The notes beneath the pieces were generated by a model. That model saw nothing but the letters and a program-made list of their open reading frames with translations, made no database searches and was not told the origin of the DNA. From an uncultured Bacillota bacterium (lineage in GTDB: Bacteria > Bacillota > Clostridia > Peptostreptococcales > Anaerovoracaceae): a stretch of 64,000 bases of DNA. The DNA lies in contig CASEFA010000004.1 of NCBI GenBank assembly GCA_949287095.1, forward strand, positions 62,001 through 126,000. Direction: 5' to 3'. The translations under genes were made by a program, and so were the position numbers. Below are positions 23,955 to 35,544 of this stretch, in pieces. The number at the start of each line of letters is the position of its first letter. Position 1 is the stretch's first letter.

Positions 23955-26018
23955 ATGGCAGCAGCTAAAAAGACGCTTGTAATAGTAGAATCGCCGTCAA
24001 AGGCGAAGACCATAGGTAAATATCTCGGTTCGAGATACAAGGTAATTGCGTCTGTGGGCCACGTGAGAGATCTCCCTAAGAGCAGAATGGGAATAGATGT
24101 GGAGAATGATTTTGAGCCGGACTATATTTCCATCAGGGGAAAGGGAGACATTATCAGGGAACTCAGAAAGGAAGCTAAAGGGGCGTCCGCAGTCTACCTT
24201 GCAACAGACCCTGACCGTGAAGGTGAGGCTATATCGTGGCATCTTGCATTTCTTCTGGGAATGGATCCGAGTCAGCCGTGCAGGATAGAGTTTAACGAAA
24301 TAACGAAGAACACGATAAAGGAAGCCATAAAGCATCCGAGACCGATAGATATGGGACTGGTAGACGCACAGCAGGCGAGAAGAGTTCTCGACAGGCTGGT
24401 GGGATATCAGATAAGCCCGCTCCTGTGGCGAAAGATAAGGAAAGGTCTTTCGGCCGGAAGAGTTCAGTCCGCAGCCCTTAAGCTTATATGCGACAGGGAG
24501 AGGGAAATTCAGGCTTTTGTGCCGGAGGAATACTGGAACATTTCCGCCACATTTAAAAAGGGCCGAAAGTTCACCGCCAGACTTGTAACTTACAGGGGAA
24601 AGAAAATTAAGATCGGAAACGGCGAAGAAAGCGGCAGAGTTGTTGCAGATCTTAAGGCCGGAACATTTACGGTTGATTCCGTTACGGAAAAGGAGAGGGT
24701 GAGAAAGCCTTACGCACCTTTTACCACCAGCAGCCTCCAGCAGGATGCGTCCATCAAGCTGGGCTTCAATACGGGAAAGACCATGCGCATAGCTCAGCAG
24801 CTTTACGAGGGCGTTGACATTAAGGGCAGAGGAACCACCGGTCTCATAACGTACCTGAGAACGGACTCTGTAAGAATATCAGCAGAAGCAAAGGCTGCTG
24901 CTGCGGCATACATAAAAGAAAATTTCGGGGCAGAGTACAGCGCCGACAACTTCTTTTCCAATAAGAAGAAGGATATTCAGGACGCTCATGAGGCCATACG
25001 TCCCAGCGTCATAGACATAGAGCCTTCATCCATAGAGGATTCTCTGACCACTGATCAGTTCAGGCTTTACAGGCTTATCTGGAACAGGTTCATGGCAAGC
25101 CAGATGGCAGCGGCAAGATTTAACGGAGTTCAGGCTGACATAGCCTGCGGCGACTATATGCTGAGAGCTACAGGTTCTACTCTGATCTTCGACGGATACC
25201 AGAAGATATATAATCCGGGAGCCGACGAGGATAAGGACAGAATTCTGCCGCCTTTGTCCGAAGGAGAAACCCTTAAGGCGGAATCCATTGACGGAGAGCA
25301 GGCGTTTACACAGCCGCCGGCAAGATATACGGAAGCAAGCCTTGTCAGGGAGCTGGAGGAGAAAAACATCGGAAGACCGAGCACCTACGCCCCTATAGTG
25401 GGGACTTTGGCAGAGAGAAAGTATACTGCCAGAGAGAAGAAGGCGTTAAAACCGACGGACCTGGGATTCGTTGTGGACGACCTCATGGAGAAGTATTTCA
25501 CGGATATAGTGGATTCCGGCTTCACTGCCGAAATGGAGGACCGTCTTGACGAGGTCGAGCTGGGAAAGAGACAGTGGAAGAACGTCATAAGGGATTTCTA
25601 TGGACCTTTCGAGAAGGAGCTGGAGGCAGCGGACAAGGCCATTGAAAAGGTTACCATCGAGGACCAGCCGACGGGAGAGATATGTGAGCTCTGTGGGAAG
25701 CCTATGGTTCTCAAAACCGGCAGGTTCGGGGATTTTATCGCATGCAGCGGATATCCGGAGTGTAAAAACACCAAGCCGGTGGTAAAGAAGATAGATGTAA
25801 AGTGTCCAAAGTGCGGGCGTGATATAGTCGTCCGCAAGAGCCGCAGGGGCAGGATTTTCTACGGATGCAGCGGATACCCGGAATGCGATCAGTCCTACTG
25901 GTACAGGCCTGTAAACGAGAAGTGTCCGAAGTGCGGCAGCCTTCTGGTGGAAAAGAAGGGTAAAAAGGGCGGACTTTCCTGTTCCAACCCTGAATGTGAT
26001 TACGTGAAAGAAAAGTAG
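23955..26018 (+). CDS. topA: DNA topoisomerase I
   Basis: A 687-aa type IA topoisomerase that relaxes negative supercoils. Toprim domain at the N terminus ([29 protein letters not shown]), catalytic Tyr near residue 300 in [10 protein letters not shown], and three C-terminal four-Cys zinc ribbons (CELC...C..C at about 577, CPKC at 616, CPKC at 657). Length and domain order are normal. topA upstream of hslVU and codY matches the conserved Bacillota order, but trmFO and xerC, often found between, are absent. Confidence 0.95.
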   Translation: MAAAKKTLVIVESPSKAKTIGKYLGSRYKVIASVGHVRDLPKSRMGIDVENDFEPDYISIRGKGDIIRELRKEAKGASAVYLATDPDREGEAISWHLAFLLGMDPSQPCRIEFNEITKNTIKEAIKHPRPIDMGLVDAQQARRVLDRLVGYQISPLLWRKIRKGLSAGRVQSAALKLICDREREIQAFVPEEYWNISATFKKGRKFTARLVTYRGKKIKIGNGEESGRVVADLKAGTFTVDSVTEKERVRKPYAPFTTSSLQQDASIKLGFNTGKTMRIAQQLYEGVDIKGRGTTGLITYLRTDSVRISAEAKAAAAAYIKENFGAEYSADNFFSNKKKDIQDAHEAIRPSVIDIEPSSIEDSLTTDQFRLYRLIWNRFMASQMAAARFNGVQADIACGDYMLRATGSTLIFDGYQKIYNPGADEDKDRILPPLSEGETLKAESIDGEQAFTQPPARYTEASLVRELEEKNIGRPSTYAPIVGTLAERKYTAREKKALKPTDLGFVVDDLMEKYFTDIVDSGFTAEMEDRLDEVELGKRQWKNVIRDFYGPFEKELEAADKAIEKVTIEDQPTGEICELCGKPMVLKTGRFGDFIACSGYPECKNTKPVVKKIDVKCPKCGRDIVVRKSRRGRIFYGCSGYPECDQSYWYRPVNEKCPKCGSLLVEKKGKKGGLSCSNPECDYVKEK

Positions 26019-26047
26019 AATTCGACTCAAAAGGAGGAAAAGAAAAG

Positions 26048-26587
26048 ATGGTTCAGTTTCATGCGACGACTATCTGCGCTGTAAGAAGAGGACCTGACGA
26101 TATTGCTATAGGCGGCGACGGACAGGTTACCATGGGTGAAACCACCATTATGAAGAACGGTGCAAAGAAAGTAAAAAAAATATACGGCGACAGAGTGCTT
26201 ACGGGTTTTGCGGGAAGCGTTGCAGATGCGTTTTCCCTTACGGAGAAATTCGAGAAGAAGCTGGAGGAGCACGGCGGCAACCTGAAGAGGGCAGCAGTGG
26301 ATCTGGCTCAGCTCTGGAGATCCGACAAGGGCATGAGAAGCCTTGAGGCCCTTATGATCGTGGCGGATAAGGACGATCTTCTGGTGGTTTCCGGCAACGG
26401 CGAGGTAATCGTACCGGATCAGAATTTCGTGGCTATAGGTTCCGGCGGAAATTTTGCGTATTCCGCAGCTAACGCCCTCTTTAACCACACGGATATGGGA
26501 GCCGAGGATATAGTAAGGGAGTCCCTTAAGATTGCGGCGTCCATCTGTGTATATACCAACGACAATATTACCGTGGAGAAACTGTAG
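26048..26587 (+). CDS. hslV: ATP-dependent protease peptidase subunit HslV
   Basis: A 179-aa proteasome-like peptidase. [10 protein letters not shown] near the start supplies the catalytic Thr, which becomes N-terminal after processing, and GGDGQVTMG is the family signature. It forms a double hexamer capped by HslU, encoded 12 bp downstream. RBS AAGGAGG. As in Bacillus ClpQ, a few residues precede the active Thr. Confidence 0.95.
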   Translation: MVQFHATTICAVRRGPDDIAIGGDGQVTMGETTIMKNGAKKVKKIYGDRVLTGFAGSVADAFSLTEKFEKKLEEHGGNLKRAAVDLAQLWRSDKGMRSLEALMIVADKDDLLVVSGNGEVIVPDQNFVAIGSGGNFAYSAANALFNHTDMGAEDIVRESLKIAASICVYTNDNITVEKL

Positions 26588-26599
26588 GAGGGGCCGGAA

Positions 26600-28030
26600 A
26601 TGGGAACACAGCTTAAGAGTATGACTCCGAAGGAAATAGTTGCGGAGCTTGATAAATACATAATCGGACAGGACGAGGCGAAGAAATCCGTAGCCATCGC
26701 TCTGAGGAACAGATACAGAAGAAGTCTTCTCTCTGAGGAAATGAGAGAAGAGATAAGCCCGAAGAACATTTTGATGATAGGACCTACGGGCTGCGGTAAA
26801 ACTGAAATAGCAAGAAGGCTTGCAAAGCTTATGGACGCGCCTTTTGTCAAGGTGGAGGCCACCAAGTTCACGGAGGTCGGATACGTGGGAAGAGACGTTG
26901 ACTCCATGATAAGAGACCTTGTGGAGGCATCCATGAGAATTTCCAAGCAGAGCAGGCTTAAGGAGAAGTACGACATAGCCGACCAGATAGCTGAGGAAAA
27001 AATCGTAGAGGCCATGATTCCGGGCGGAGAGAAGAAAAAAGAAAAGTCGCCGAAGAATCCGTTCGACATGATTTTAAACAGCGGCGGATACCCGAGTCAG
27101 AAGCAGCTTTACGAGGAAAGTCAGGCAAAGAAGGACGAGAAGGTAACGAGCGATATAGAGATGGCAAGAGAACAGGTTCGCCAGCAGCTCAGAGAAGGAA
27201 AGCTGGAGGAGCAGTTCGTCGAAATTGAGGTGGTGGACACTCCTAAGGGAAACCAGCTGGATATGAGCAACGAAGGTATGAGCATAGCCATCGGAAATAT
27301 CTTCGGTGACATGATGCCGGAGCGCACTAAGACAAAGCGTGTAAGGGTCAAGGACGCCAGAAGGATTTTAAGAGAGCAGGAGGCTCAGAAACTCATCGAT
27401 ATGGATCAGGTTACCGACGAGGCCATAGAAAACGCCGAACAGAACGGAATAATATTCATAGATGAGATAGATAAGATAGCTTCAGGCTCGGGATATACCA
27501 GCGGAGCCGACGTGTCCAGAGAGGGAGTTCAGAGAGATATTCTTCCTATCGTCGAAGGAAGCGTCGTGAATACAAAATACGGGCCGGTTAAGACCGACCA
27601 CATACTCTTTATAGGTGCGGGAGCTTTCCACGTCTCCAAGCCTACGGACCTTATTCCGGAGCTTCAGGGACGATTCCCTATCAGAGTTGAGCTTGAAAAT
27701 TTATCAAAGGATGATTTCGTTCAAATTCTAACGGTTCCGGAGAATGCAATCACAAAACAGCACCAGGCTTTGCTGGAAACTGAAAAAATTAATTTAGAAT
27801 TTTCAGAAGAGGCTATTGACGAAATCGCAGATATGGCGTATCTTATGAATGAGCAGACTGAAAATATCGGGGCGAGACGTCTTTACACCATTATGGAAAA
27901 ACTGCTTGAAGACATCTCCTTCGAAATTCCCGACTGCGGTAGTGAACCGCTGGTAATTGACAGGGAATACGTAAGAAGCAAGTTCGTCGACACCATTCAC
28001 AGGGATGATGTGGACAGATACATTCTTTAA
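26600..28030 (+). CDS. hslU: ATP-dependent protease ATPase subunit HslU
   Basis: A 476-aa AAA+ unfoldase. Walker [12 protein letters not shown] near residue 57, family block [24 protein letters not shown] just after it, Walker [12 protein letters not shown] near 290, and the C-terminal [10 protein letters not shown] whose last residues dock into HslV. The variable I domain (about 110-240) is charged and Gln-rich. Operon with hslV. Confidence 0.95.
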   Translation: MGTQLKSMTPKEIVAELDKYIIGQDEAKKSVAIALRNRYRRSLLSEEMREEISPKNILMIGPTGCGKTEIARRLAKLMDAPFVKVEATKFTEVGYVGRDVDSMIRDLVEASMRISKQSRLKEKYDIADQIAEEKIVEAMIPGGEKKKEKSPKNPFDMILNSGGYPSQKQLYEESQAKKDEKVTSDIEMAREQVRQQLREGKLEEQFVEIEVVDTPKGNQLDMSNEGMSIAIGNIFGDMMPERTKTKRVRVKDARRILREQEAQKLIDMDQVTDEAIENAEQNGIIFIDEIDKIASGSGYTSGADVSREGVQRDILPIVEGSVVNTKYGPVKTDHILFIGAGAFHVSKPTDLIPELQGRFPIRVELENLSKDDFVQILTVPENAITKQHQALLETEKINLEFSEEAIDEIADMAYLMNEQTENIGARRLYTIMEKLLEDISFEIPDCGSEPLVIDREYVRSKFVDTIHRDDVDRYIL

Positions 28031-28123
28031 CAGAAAAGCGTGACTGAAAAGAACCGCTTTATATATTCCCGTCGCGGAAAGACGTTATTGAGATTTATTA
28101 AGGCGAAAGAAGAGGTATGAACT

Positions 28124-28897
28124 ATGAGCGAAAAAATATTGGTTAGAATCAGAAAGCTGAACAGTGTACTTTCTCAGAGCTCTATGGGATATGTTTCCTT
28201 TGACGAACTGTGTAACATAATCAACGAGCTTCTGGATTCCAACGTTTACATCCTGAATAAGAGAGGCAAGGTTCTGTCTGCCAAGTTCGACGAAGGAGAA
28301 GAGGCGCCGCTTCAGATGGTAGGCGGGAAGCTGGAGCTTCCGAAAGAGTACAACGAAAAGTTCCTTGAAATCAACGATACCAAGGCCAATCTTAAGGGGG
28401 CCGATATCAAGGCTATCTATGGCGAGGATTATTCCATGGATAACAAGTATCACACCATCCTGCCTATAGTTTTCGGCGGGCAGAGAGTCGCTACTCTTCT
28501 TCTCGCAAGGAGCCAGGATGCATTTGATGATGAGGATATCGCTATCTGTGAATACAGTGCAACGGTTGTAGGTATTGAAGTTTCCAGAGGAATCGCCCTC
28601 GAGGAAGAGGAGGAAACAAGACTTAAGAACGCCGTGGTAATGGCACTTGAGACATTGTCATATTCCGAGCTTGATGCCGTTATTAAAATCTTTGCGGAGC
28701 TTAAGGGAGACGAAGGTCTGCTGGTAGCCAGCAAGATCGCCGACAAGTCCGGAATCACCCGCTCCGTAATCGTAAACGCTTTAAGAAAGCTTGAGAGCGC
28801 AGGCGTTATCGAATCAAGATCCCTGGGAATGAAGGGAACCAGAATCAAGATTACCAACGAGTATCTGAGAGAAGAAATCGACAAGGTGGAAATCTAA
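28124..28897 (+). CDS. codY: GTP- and branched-chain amino acid-sensing repressor CodY
   Basis: A 257-aa global regulator. N-terminal GAF domain (about 1-155, ligand sensing) and C-terminal winged helix with SKIADKSGITRSVIVNALRKLESAGVIESRSLGMKGT. It lies right after hslVU, as in Bacillus. RBS AAGAGG about 8 bases upstream. CodY represses nutrient-scavenging genes when GTP and Ile/Leu/Val are plentiful; the transporters in this window are natural candidates, but I saw no convincing CodY box. Confidence 0.95.
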   Translation: MSEKILVRIRKLNSVLSQSSMGYVSFDELCNIINELLDSNVYILNKRGKVLSAKFDEGEEAPLQMVGGKLELPKEYNEKFLEINDTKANLKGADIKAIYGEDYSMDNKYHTILPIVFGGQRVATLLLARSQDAFDDEDIAICEYSATVVGIEVSRGIALEEEEETRLKNAVVMALETLSYSELDAVIKIFAELKGDEGLLVASKIADKSGITRSVIVNALRKLESAGVIESRSLGMKGTRIKITNEYLREEIDKVEI

Positions 28898-28913
28898 GAG
28901 GATATAACCTCCT

Positions 28914-28947
28914 TAAGGCTCGCGCATTTATAACGCGGGTCTTAGTT
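28914..28947 (+). terminator. Terminator of codY
   Basis: AAGGCTCGCG/CGCGGGTCTT 10-bp stem with two G-U pairs, followed by AGTTTTA. It lies about 24 bp ahead of the hflX start. Confidence 0.65.
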
Positions 28948-28970
28948 TTATGGGACGGATAAGGAGAAAT

Positions 28971-30251
28971 ATGCTTAAATTCACTGAAAACAACGAAGTA
29001 ATAGATACGCTGAAGTATTCGGCCATCATAGTGGGAGTTCAGACGAGAGAGGACATAACATACTCCATGAACGAGCTTAAAGGTCTTGCAGAGGCTGCAG
29101 GGGCCGAGGTCACAGGAAGAATGGTCCAGGTCATGGAGCGTCCCGACAGGGCGACCATGATAGGAAGCGGAAAGACTCTCGAGCTTGCCGAAATGGTGAA
29201 GAACATGGAGGCGGACGTCGTAATATTCAACGACGAGCTTGCGGGAATGCAGATAAGAAACCTGGAAGAGGCGACAGGAGTAAGAGTAATAGACAGAACC
29301 ATTCTTATTCTGGATATATTCGCCGCACGGGCCGACTCAAAGGAGGGCAGGCTTCAGGTGGAACTGGCTCAGCTAAGGTACAGGCTTCCCAGGCTTACGG
29401 GCTTCGGCAAGTCCCTTTCCAGAACCGGCGCGGGAATAGGAACGAGAGGCCCGGGAGAGAAGAAGCTTGAAACCGACCGCCGTCACATAGAAAGGCGTAT
29501 CGACGATATAAGGCGCGAGCTTGCAAAGACGGAAACGGCCCGGGCCACCCAGCGGTCAAAGCGTGAAAAGAACGAAATCCCCGTAGTTGCTCTCGCCGGA
29601 TATACAAACTCGGGAAAGTCGGCCATAATGAACCGGCTTCTCTGCCTGTCGGGGAAAGAGGAAAAGTCCGTAAAGGAGCAGGACATGCTCTTTGCCACCC
29701 TTGACGCCGCCCACAGAAAGGTGGAGATGGAGCCGGGGAGAGAATTCGTGCTCATAGACACCGTAGGCTTTGTCAGCAAGCTGCCCCACGGTCTGGTGGA
29801 GGCGTTTAAATCCACCCTTGAAGAGGTGGCGGGAGCCGACCTCATACTTCACGTCATAGATTCGTCCTTTGAGGATAACGACAGCCAGAAAAAGGTCACC
29901 GAGGACGTGCTCAGATCCATAGGGGCATCGGCCGTAGAAAGGGTTATCGTCTACAACAAGATAGACAGACTGGGGAGCATGCCGCCGGCAAAGGCGGGAG
30001 ACAACACCGTATTTGTCTCCGCAAAGGAGAACATCAATATGGACGTTCTGGTGGAGGTTGTTCTTGAAAAACTCTACGGCAGGAAGGTGAAAACGACTCT
30101 GGTTATCCCCTACGACAAAGGGAGCATAGTCTCATATCTCTGTGAAAACGCCCGCATTATAAGCACGGATTACGGTGAAAAGGGGACTGTGCTGGAGCTG
30201 GAGATGAACGAGAAGGATTACAGGAGGCTGGCGGAATATGAAGCTTTATAG
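28971..30251 (+). CDS. hflX: GTPase HflX
   Basis: A 426-aa ribosome-associated GTPase that can split stalled ribosomes. The N-terminal domain carries IGSGKTLELAEMV and the Gly-rich GAGIGTRGPGEKKLETDRR linker (near 165); the G domain has GYTNSGKSAIMN, DTVGFVSKLPH and NKIDR. ATG 28971 is chosen over 28950 because AAGGAG lies between the two. The last codons overlap the next gene by 14 bp. Confidence 0.92.
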   Translation: MLKFTENNEVIDTLKYSAIIVGVQTREDITYSMNELKGLAEAAGAEVTGRMVQVMERPDRATMIGSGKTLELAEMVKNMEADVVIFNDELAGMQIRNLEEATGVRVIDRTILILDIFAARADSKEGRLQVELAQLRYRLPRLTGFGKSLSRTGAGIGTRGPGEKKLETDRRHIERRIDDIRRELAKTETARATQRSKREKNEIPVVALAGYTNSGKSAIMNRLLCLSGKEEKSVKEQDMLFATLDAAHRKVEMEPGREFVLIDTVGFVSKLPHGLVEAFKSTLEEVAGADLILHVIDSSFEDNDSQKKVTEDVLRSIGASAVERVIVYNKIDRLGSMPPAKAGDNTVFVSAKENINMDVLVEVVLEKLYGRKVKTTLVIPYDKGSIVSYLCENARIISTDYGEKGTVLELEMNEKDYRRLAEYEAL

Positions 30252-30870
30252 CACGGTATTTGCCGAAGCGAGAGCGGAGCAGGAAATAGAGAGATCAAAG
30301 TTTATAACGACGGTAAGACCTGTAAATACGAGAGAGGAAGCGGAGGAGTTCTTTGCGGAAGTAAGGAAGGAGTTCAAGGACGCCACTCATAACGTACCCG
30401 CCATGGTCATAGGAGATAAGATGCAGATTCAGTGGGCCAGTGACGACGGCGAGCCTCAGGGCACAAGCGGGGCGCCTATAGTGCAGATGCTAGTCAGGGA
30501 AGGAATCACTAACACGGCTCTTGTCGTCACCAGATACTTCGGCGGGATAAAGCTGGGAACGGGAGGCCTTGTAAGGGCATATACCGGGAGCGCCCGTCTG
30601 GGAATTGAAGCCGCCGGAATATGCGACGTCACGGAAATGTCGGTAATAAGATTCCGGGTTGAGTATCCGGTGTTCAGCAGAATCCAGAGCATTTCTCTTC
30701 CCGGCGGAGCAGCCGTGTCGGGAGAGGAATATACGGATAAGGTAGCCTTTGACGTGACCTGTCCTCCGGAGGATGCGGAAGCGGTGAAAAGGGCCGTCAG
30801 CGAGTATTCGGCGGGAGGCGCCGAGGTTTTGTCCGAGACTGCGGATTTTGTCAGAGTAAAAAGAGGGTGA
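30238..30870 (+). CDS. yigZ: YigZ/IMPACT-family protein
   Basis: A 210-aa protein of the UPF0029/YigZ family: ERSKFITTVRPV, AMVIGD, SDDGEPQGTSGAPIVQ and VVTRYFGGIKLGTGGLVRAY are the family core, and a short C-terminal ferredoxin-like domain follows. Eukaryotic IMPACT regulates translation; the bacterial role is not settled. Overlap with hflX suggests coupled translation. Confidence 0.9.
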   Translation: MKLYSTVFAEARAEQEIERSKFITTVRPVNTREEAEEFFAEVRKEFKDATHNVPAMVIGDKMQIQWASDDGEPQGTSGAPIVQMLVREGITNTALVVTRYFGGIKLGTGGLVRAYTGSARLGIEAAGICDVTEMSVIRFRVEYPVFSRIQSISLPGGAAVSGEEYTDKVAFDVTCPPEDAEAVKRAVSEYSAGGAEVLSETADFVRVKRG

Positions 30871-30898
30871 ACTTCACCTCATATTCACAAAAACCCTC

Positions 30899-30927
30899 TT
30901 GACATTGTCGCCGTCAAGGCATAAAAT
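30899..30927 (+). promoter_or_regulatory. Sigma-A promoter of groESL
   Basis: Perfect TTGACA (30899-30904), 17-bp spacer, TAAAAT (30922-30927). Confidence 0.85.
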
Positions 30928-30938
30928 AAAAACTGTGG

Positions 30939-30965
30939 TTAGCACTCGAAAGAAATGAGTGCTAA
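30939..30965 (+). promoter_or_regulatory. CIRCE operator (HrcA site)
   Basis: Perfect TTAGCACTC-N9-GAGTGCTAA, 12 bp after the -10. HrcA, not encoded in this window, binds CIRCE and represses chaperone genes until heat stress. Confidence 0.97.
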
Positions 30966-31011
30966 CAGAAAGAGTTAATAAATACATCACATAAATCGGG
31001 AGGTAGTTAAA

Positions 31012-31290
31012 ATGAGTTTTGGAATTAAACCCCTTGGAACCAGAGTCGTAATCAAGAAAGTCGAAGCTGAGGAAAAGACCCAGGGAGGAATCATTCTTAC
31101 GAGCTCCGCTAAAGAGCAGCCTCAGATGGCTGAGGTGGTTGCAGTAGGTCCTGGAACCAAGGACGAGCCTATGGAAGTAAAGGTAGGCGAGAAGGTTATC
31201 TTCTCAAAGTATGCAGGCACTGAGGTAAAATATCAGGGCGAAGAGTACACCATCATGAGCCAGGCAGACATTCTGGCAACTGTAGAATAG
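31012..31290 (+). CDS. groES: Co-chaperonin GroES
   Basis: A 92-aa 10-kDa chaperonin: [23 protein letters not shown] with the mobile loop, then [11 protein letters not shown] and [14 protein letters not shown]. It caps GroEL. RBS GGGAGG, first gene of the CIRCE-controlled operon, 30 bp ahead of groEL. Confidence 0.97.
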   Translation: MSFGIKPLGTRVVIKKVEAEEKTQGGIILTSSAKEQPQMAEVVAVGPGTKDEPMEVKVGEKVIFSKYAGTEVKYQGEEYTIMSQADILATVE

Positions 31291-31302
31291 TTCAGGGATT
31301 AA

Positions 31303-32946
<1,644 letters not shown>

Positions 32947-32992
32947 AATATGAAACGCATATAAGAGATGCGAAAGAGCTAAAGAGCTGACG

Positions 32993-33040
32993 AAAACCGC
33001 TATAACTATTGAACTTTCAATGGTTATAGCGGTTTTGTGT
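32993..33040 (+). terminator. Terminator of groESL (repeat-type palindrome)
   Basis: A 20-bp stem whose arms begin AAAACCGCTATAACTATTGA and end GGTTATAGCGGTTTT, with a very small loop. About 90% of its 44 bp matches a hairpin inside the IS at 15329-15372, so it belongs to a repeated family. Confidence 0.75.
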
Positions 33041-33050
33041 TGTATGCATA

Positions 33051-33080
33051 AAAAAACCGCGAATCAAAATAGATTCGCAG
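33051..33080 (-). terminator. Terminator of the rubrerythrin gene
   Basis: On the minus strand, GCGAATC/GATTCGC around a six-base loop, then GGTTTTTT. Confidence 0.8.
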
Positions 33081-33112
33081 TTTGAAAGCGTTGAAATTTA
33101 AATCTTTAGGCT

Positions 33113-33652
33113 TTAGCCGAAGTATCTCTTCAGAAGGCCTTCGAAAGCCTTGCCGTGTCTTGCCTCGTCTCTTGCCATTTCATGAACGGTGTCGTGGATA
33201 GCGTCGAGGTTAGCTGCCTTTGCTCTCTTTGCAAGGTCGAACTTGCCTGCGGTAGCGCCGTTTTCAGCGTCGATTCTCATTTCAAGATTCTTCTTTGTGC
33301 TGTCGGTTACCACTTCACCGAGGAGCTCTGCAAACTTTGCAGCATGCTCAGCTTCTTCGTAAGCAGCCTTTTCCCAGTAAAGTCCGATTTCAGGATAGCC
33401 CTCTCTGTGAGCGACTCTTGCCATTGCAAGGTACATGCCTACCTCTGTGCACTCGCCTTCGAAGTTGGCTCTGAGGTCAGCCATGATATCCTCGCTTGCA
33501 CCCTGAGCAACGCCTACAACGTGCTCTGCAGCCCATTCTCTTTCGCCTTCCTGTGCCTTGAACTTCTCGGCCGGAGCCTTACATACAGGACATGCTTCAG
33601 GCGGCTGGTCTCCTTCGTGTACGTATCCGCAAACCGTGCAAACCCATTTCAT
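33113..33652 (-). CDS. rbr: Reverse-type rubrerythrin
   Basis: A 179-aa peroxide-detoxifying non-haem iron protein. The rubredoxin domain is at the N terminus ([10 protein letters not shown] and CPVCKAP, two CxxC) and the diiron ferritin-like domain follows (E-x-E residues in [32 protein letters not shown] and [15 protein letters not shown]). This reversed order is that of the O2-inducible reverse rubrerythrins of clostridia, which pass electrons from NADH to H2O2. RBS GGAGG. An AT-rich partial inverted repeat (ATTATTGAAATCGATAAT) lies 28 bases upstream, a possible PerR-like site, but unproven. Confidence 0.92.
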   Translation of the reverse strand: MKWVCTVCGYVHEGDQPPEACPVCKAPAEKFKAQEGEREWAAEHVVGVAQGASEDIMADLRANFEGECTEVGMYLAMARVAHREGYPEIGLYWEKAAYEEAEHAAKFAELLGEVVTDSTKKNLEMRIDAENGATAGKFDLAKRAKAANLDAIHDTVHEMARDEARHGKAFEGLLKRYFG

Positions 33653-33764
33653 AATAATTACCTCCTTTAATTTAAACGATTATCGATTTCAATAATTACG
33701 GGCGGTGAATAAATCACGCACTATAGATAATATACCACATAAAAGCCCCGGGAAACAGCAGGAA

Positions 33765-34280
33765 TTATTCTTCCACCAAAATTCCCTTTTCTCTCAGGGC
33801 GGCGCATATAAGGTTGAATATCTCCTCGTCCGGGCAGCCGATTTTGTGAAAATGAAGGCCTCCGGAAAGGACGCTCAAAGGCCTGTCGGCATCGCTCACC
33901 TTTTCCATAAAAAGCTTAACCTCGTATCTGGACGAAATCCCCAGGCGTCCCGTCAGCTGGCCGTATATCCCGTGATCAACGCTGACGTCGATAACGGTGC
34001 CGCCGAAGTCTACGATAGTGTTAAGTTCCTCCTCCAGTCTGTCGCAGCCGTGTCTGCAGGCGATGACGGCGGTGAAAGGAAAGGCTTTCTTCTCCGCACC
34101 CAGAAGATATCCTCTGGCCGTCGCCTCTATTTCATGTCCGGCGGCTCTGAGGACTCCGATATCGCCTACTATAATCTGTCTGCTTACATCAAAGCGTGCT
34201 GCCAGCTTTGAGGCGCTGACCGGAATGGCGCTTTCTGCGAGCAGGGACAAAATCTGCTCTCTCCGTTCTTTCGTATCCAT
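33765..34280 (-). CDS. niaR: Niacin-responsive repressor NiaR
   Basis: A 171-aa regulator. The N-terminal HTH (about 5-60: REQILSLLAESAIPVSASKLAARFDVSRQIIVGDIGVLRAAG) is followed by a 3H domain whose three conserved His regions are ACRHGC, DHGIYG and GGLHFH. NiaR binds nicotinic acid and represses NAD-precursor genes. It is transcribed away from a PfoR-type permease, with palindromes between the two promoters, so it probably controls both. RBS GGAGG. Confidence 0.88.
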   Translation of the reverse strand: MDTKERREQILSLLAESAIPVSASKLAARFDVSRQIIVGDIGVLRAAGHEIEATARGYLLGAEKKAFPFTAVIACRHGCDRLEEELNTIVDFGGTVIDVSVDHGIYGQLTGRLGISSRYEVKLFMEKVSDADRPLSVLSGGLHFHKIGCPDEEIFNLICAALREKGILVEE

Positions 34281-34306
34281 AATTTCCTCCGTTTATTTAC
34301 GAGGGG

Positions 34307-34367
34307 ATTATATCACAGGACATGAGGATTGACAATATTATTGACATATGTCAAGACATGTGATAAT
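34307..34367. promoter_or_regulatory. Divergent niaR / permease promoter region with palindromic operator
   Basis: Minus strand: TTGTCA (34330-34335 complement), 17-bp spacer, TATAAT (34307-34312 complement). Plus strand: TTGACA (34341-34346) and GATAAT (34362-34367) with a short 15-bp spacer. The plus -35 lies in a perfect 14-bp palindrome TTGACATATGTCAA (34341-34354), well placed for a repressor, plausibly NiaR. Confidence 0.6.
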
Positions 34368-34405
34368 ATACAGTGCGTCTGATTAAGAAAACGGAGGAAG
34401 AGAGT

Positions 34406-35467
34406 ATGGATACACAGCTTGAAACGGGGAGAGGCTTTAAGGCTTTTCTCGCCCGTAAAGACATAGAGTTTTCGGCAAAGAGATACCTGCAGGACGCGCT
34501 TTCGGCAATGGCGCTGGGGCTTTTTGCATCACTGCTCACAGGACTTATAATCAAGACCATAGGCGAGCAGGCTGCAGGCTTTGCGGGAGAAAATACGGTT
34601 ACGGATTTTCTCATTTCCACGGGGCAGAAGGCCATGGACTACATGGGGGCAGCCGTAGGCGTTGCGGTAGCCTGGGGACTGAAGTCGCCTCCTCTCGTTA
34701 TGTTTACCAGCGCAGTTACGGGAATGCTGGGAGCTGACCTGGGAGGACCGGGAGGAGCCTTTATTGCCGTTGCCATCGGAGCGGAGCTGGGAAAGGCCGT
34801 ATCCAAAGAAACGAAAATCGATATAATAGTTACGCCTATTACCACAATGGTGGCGGGAGGTGCGGCTGCGGCCCTTGCGGGACCTGCCATAGGAAAGCTG
34901 ATGACGGGACTGGGAAGCATAATAATGACTGCGACGGAGTGGCAGCCATTTGCGTTCGGAATAGTTATCTCAGTAATCGTGGGACTGGTTCTCACTGCGC
35001 CCATATCCAGCGCGGCCCTGTGCATAATGCTGGATCTTTCGGGTCTTGCTGCGGGAGCGGCGACGGCAGGGTGCTGCGCACAGATGATAGGTTTTGCGGT
35101 AACCAGCTATAAGGATAACGGTCTGGGCGGTTCATTTGCCATAGGAATCGGAACCTCAATGCTTCAGATTTCCAACATATTTAAGAATTTCTGGATTCTC
35201 CTTCCGCCGACCCTTGCGGCTGCGGTGACGGGACCTGTTGCCACGGTGGTTCTCGGCATGACGAACAACGCCATGGGCGCCGGAATGGGAACGTCCGGAC
35301 TCGTGGGGCAGATAGGAACATTTACGGATATGGGATTTTCCGCCGATGTTGCCGTAAAGGCTGCCGTAATCCAGTTTATTCTGCCTGCAGTTTTATCCCT
35401 GGTATTCGACAAAATCTTAAGAAAGGCGGGAAAGATAAAGGACGGCGACTACAGACTTGAAATGTAG
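34406..35467 (+). CDS. PfoR-type PTS transporter subunit IIC
   Basis: A 353-aa Gly/Ala-rich multi-pass membrane protein of the PTS_EIIC_2/PfoR type (blocks AVGVAVAWGLKSPPLVMF, GGPGGAFIAVAIGAELG, MTNNAMGAGMGTSGLVGQIG). Such proteins occur without the other PTS components, and PfoR itself was described as a regulator of perfringolysin; transport function is unproven. Start ATG 34406 follows ACGGAGG and replaces the longer frame from 34373. Divergent from niaR across a shared operator, which hints at a role in niacin supply; that is an inference from position only. Confidence 0.75.
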   Translation: MDTQLETGRGFKAFLARKDIEFSAKRYLQDALSAMALGLFASLLTGLIIKTIGEQAAGFAGENTVTDFLISTGQKAMDYMGAAVGVAVAWGLKSPPLVMFTSAVTGMLGADLGGPGGAFIAVAIGAELGKAVSKETKIDIIVTPITTMVAGGAAAALAGPAIGKLMTGLGSIIMTATEWQPFAFGIVISVIVGLVLTAPISSAALCIMLDLSGLAAGAATAGCCAQMIGFAVTSYKDNGLGGSFAIGIGTSMLQISNIFKNFWILLPPTLAAAVTGPVATVVLGMTNNAMGAGMGTSGLVGQIGTFTDMGFSADVAVKAAVIQFILPAVLSLVFDKILRKAGKIKDGDYRLEM

Positions 35468-35527
35468 GATTGAAATGTAGTATAATACTTGAGTGCTGCG
35501 GTGATTGGTATACAGTCACCGTTTTTT
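35457..35527 (+). promoter_or_regulatory. Promoter followed at once by a terminator-like hairpin
   Basis: TTGAAA (35457-35462), 18-bp spacer, TATAAT (35481-35486). The hairpin CGGTGA/TCACCG with six T (35499-35527) begins about 6 bases after the expected start point. It may simply end the upstream permease transcript, but it would also attenuate transcription from this promoter. Confidence 0.55.
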
Positions 35528-35544
35528 GAGATATAGGGGAAATT

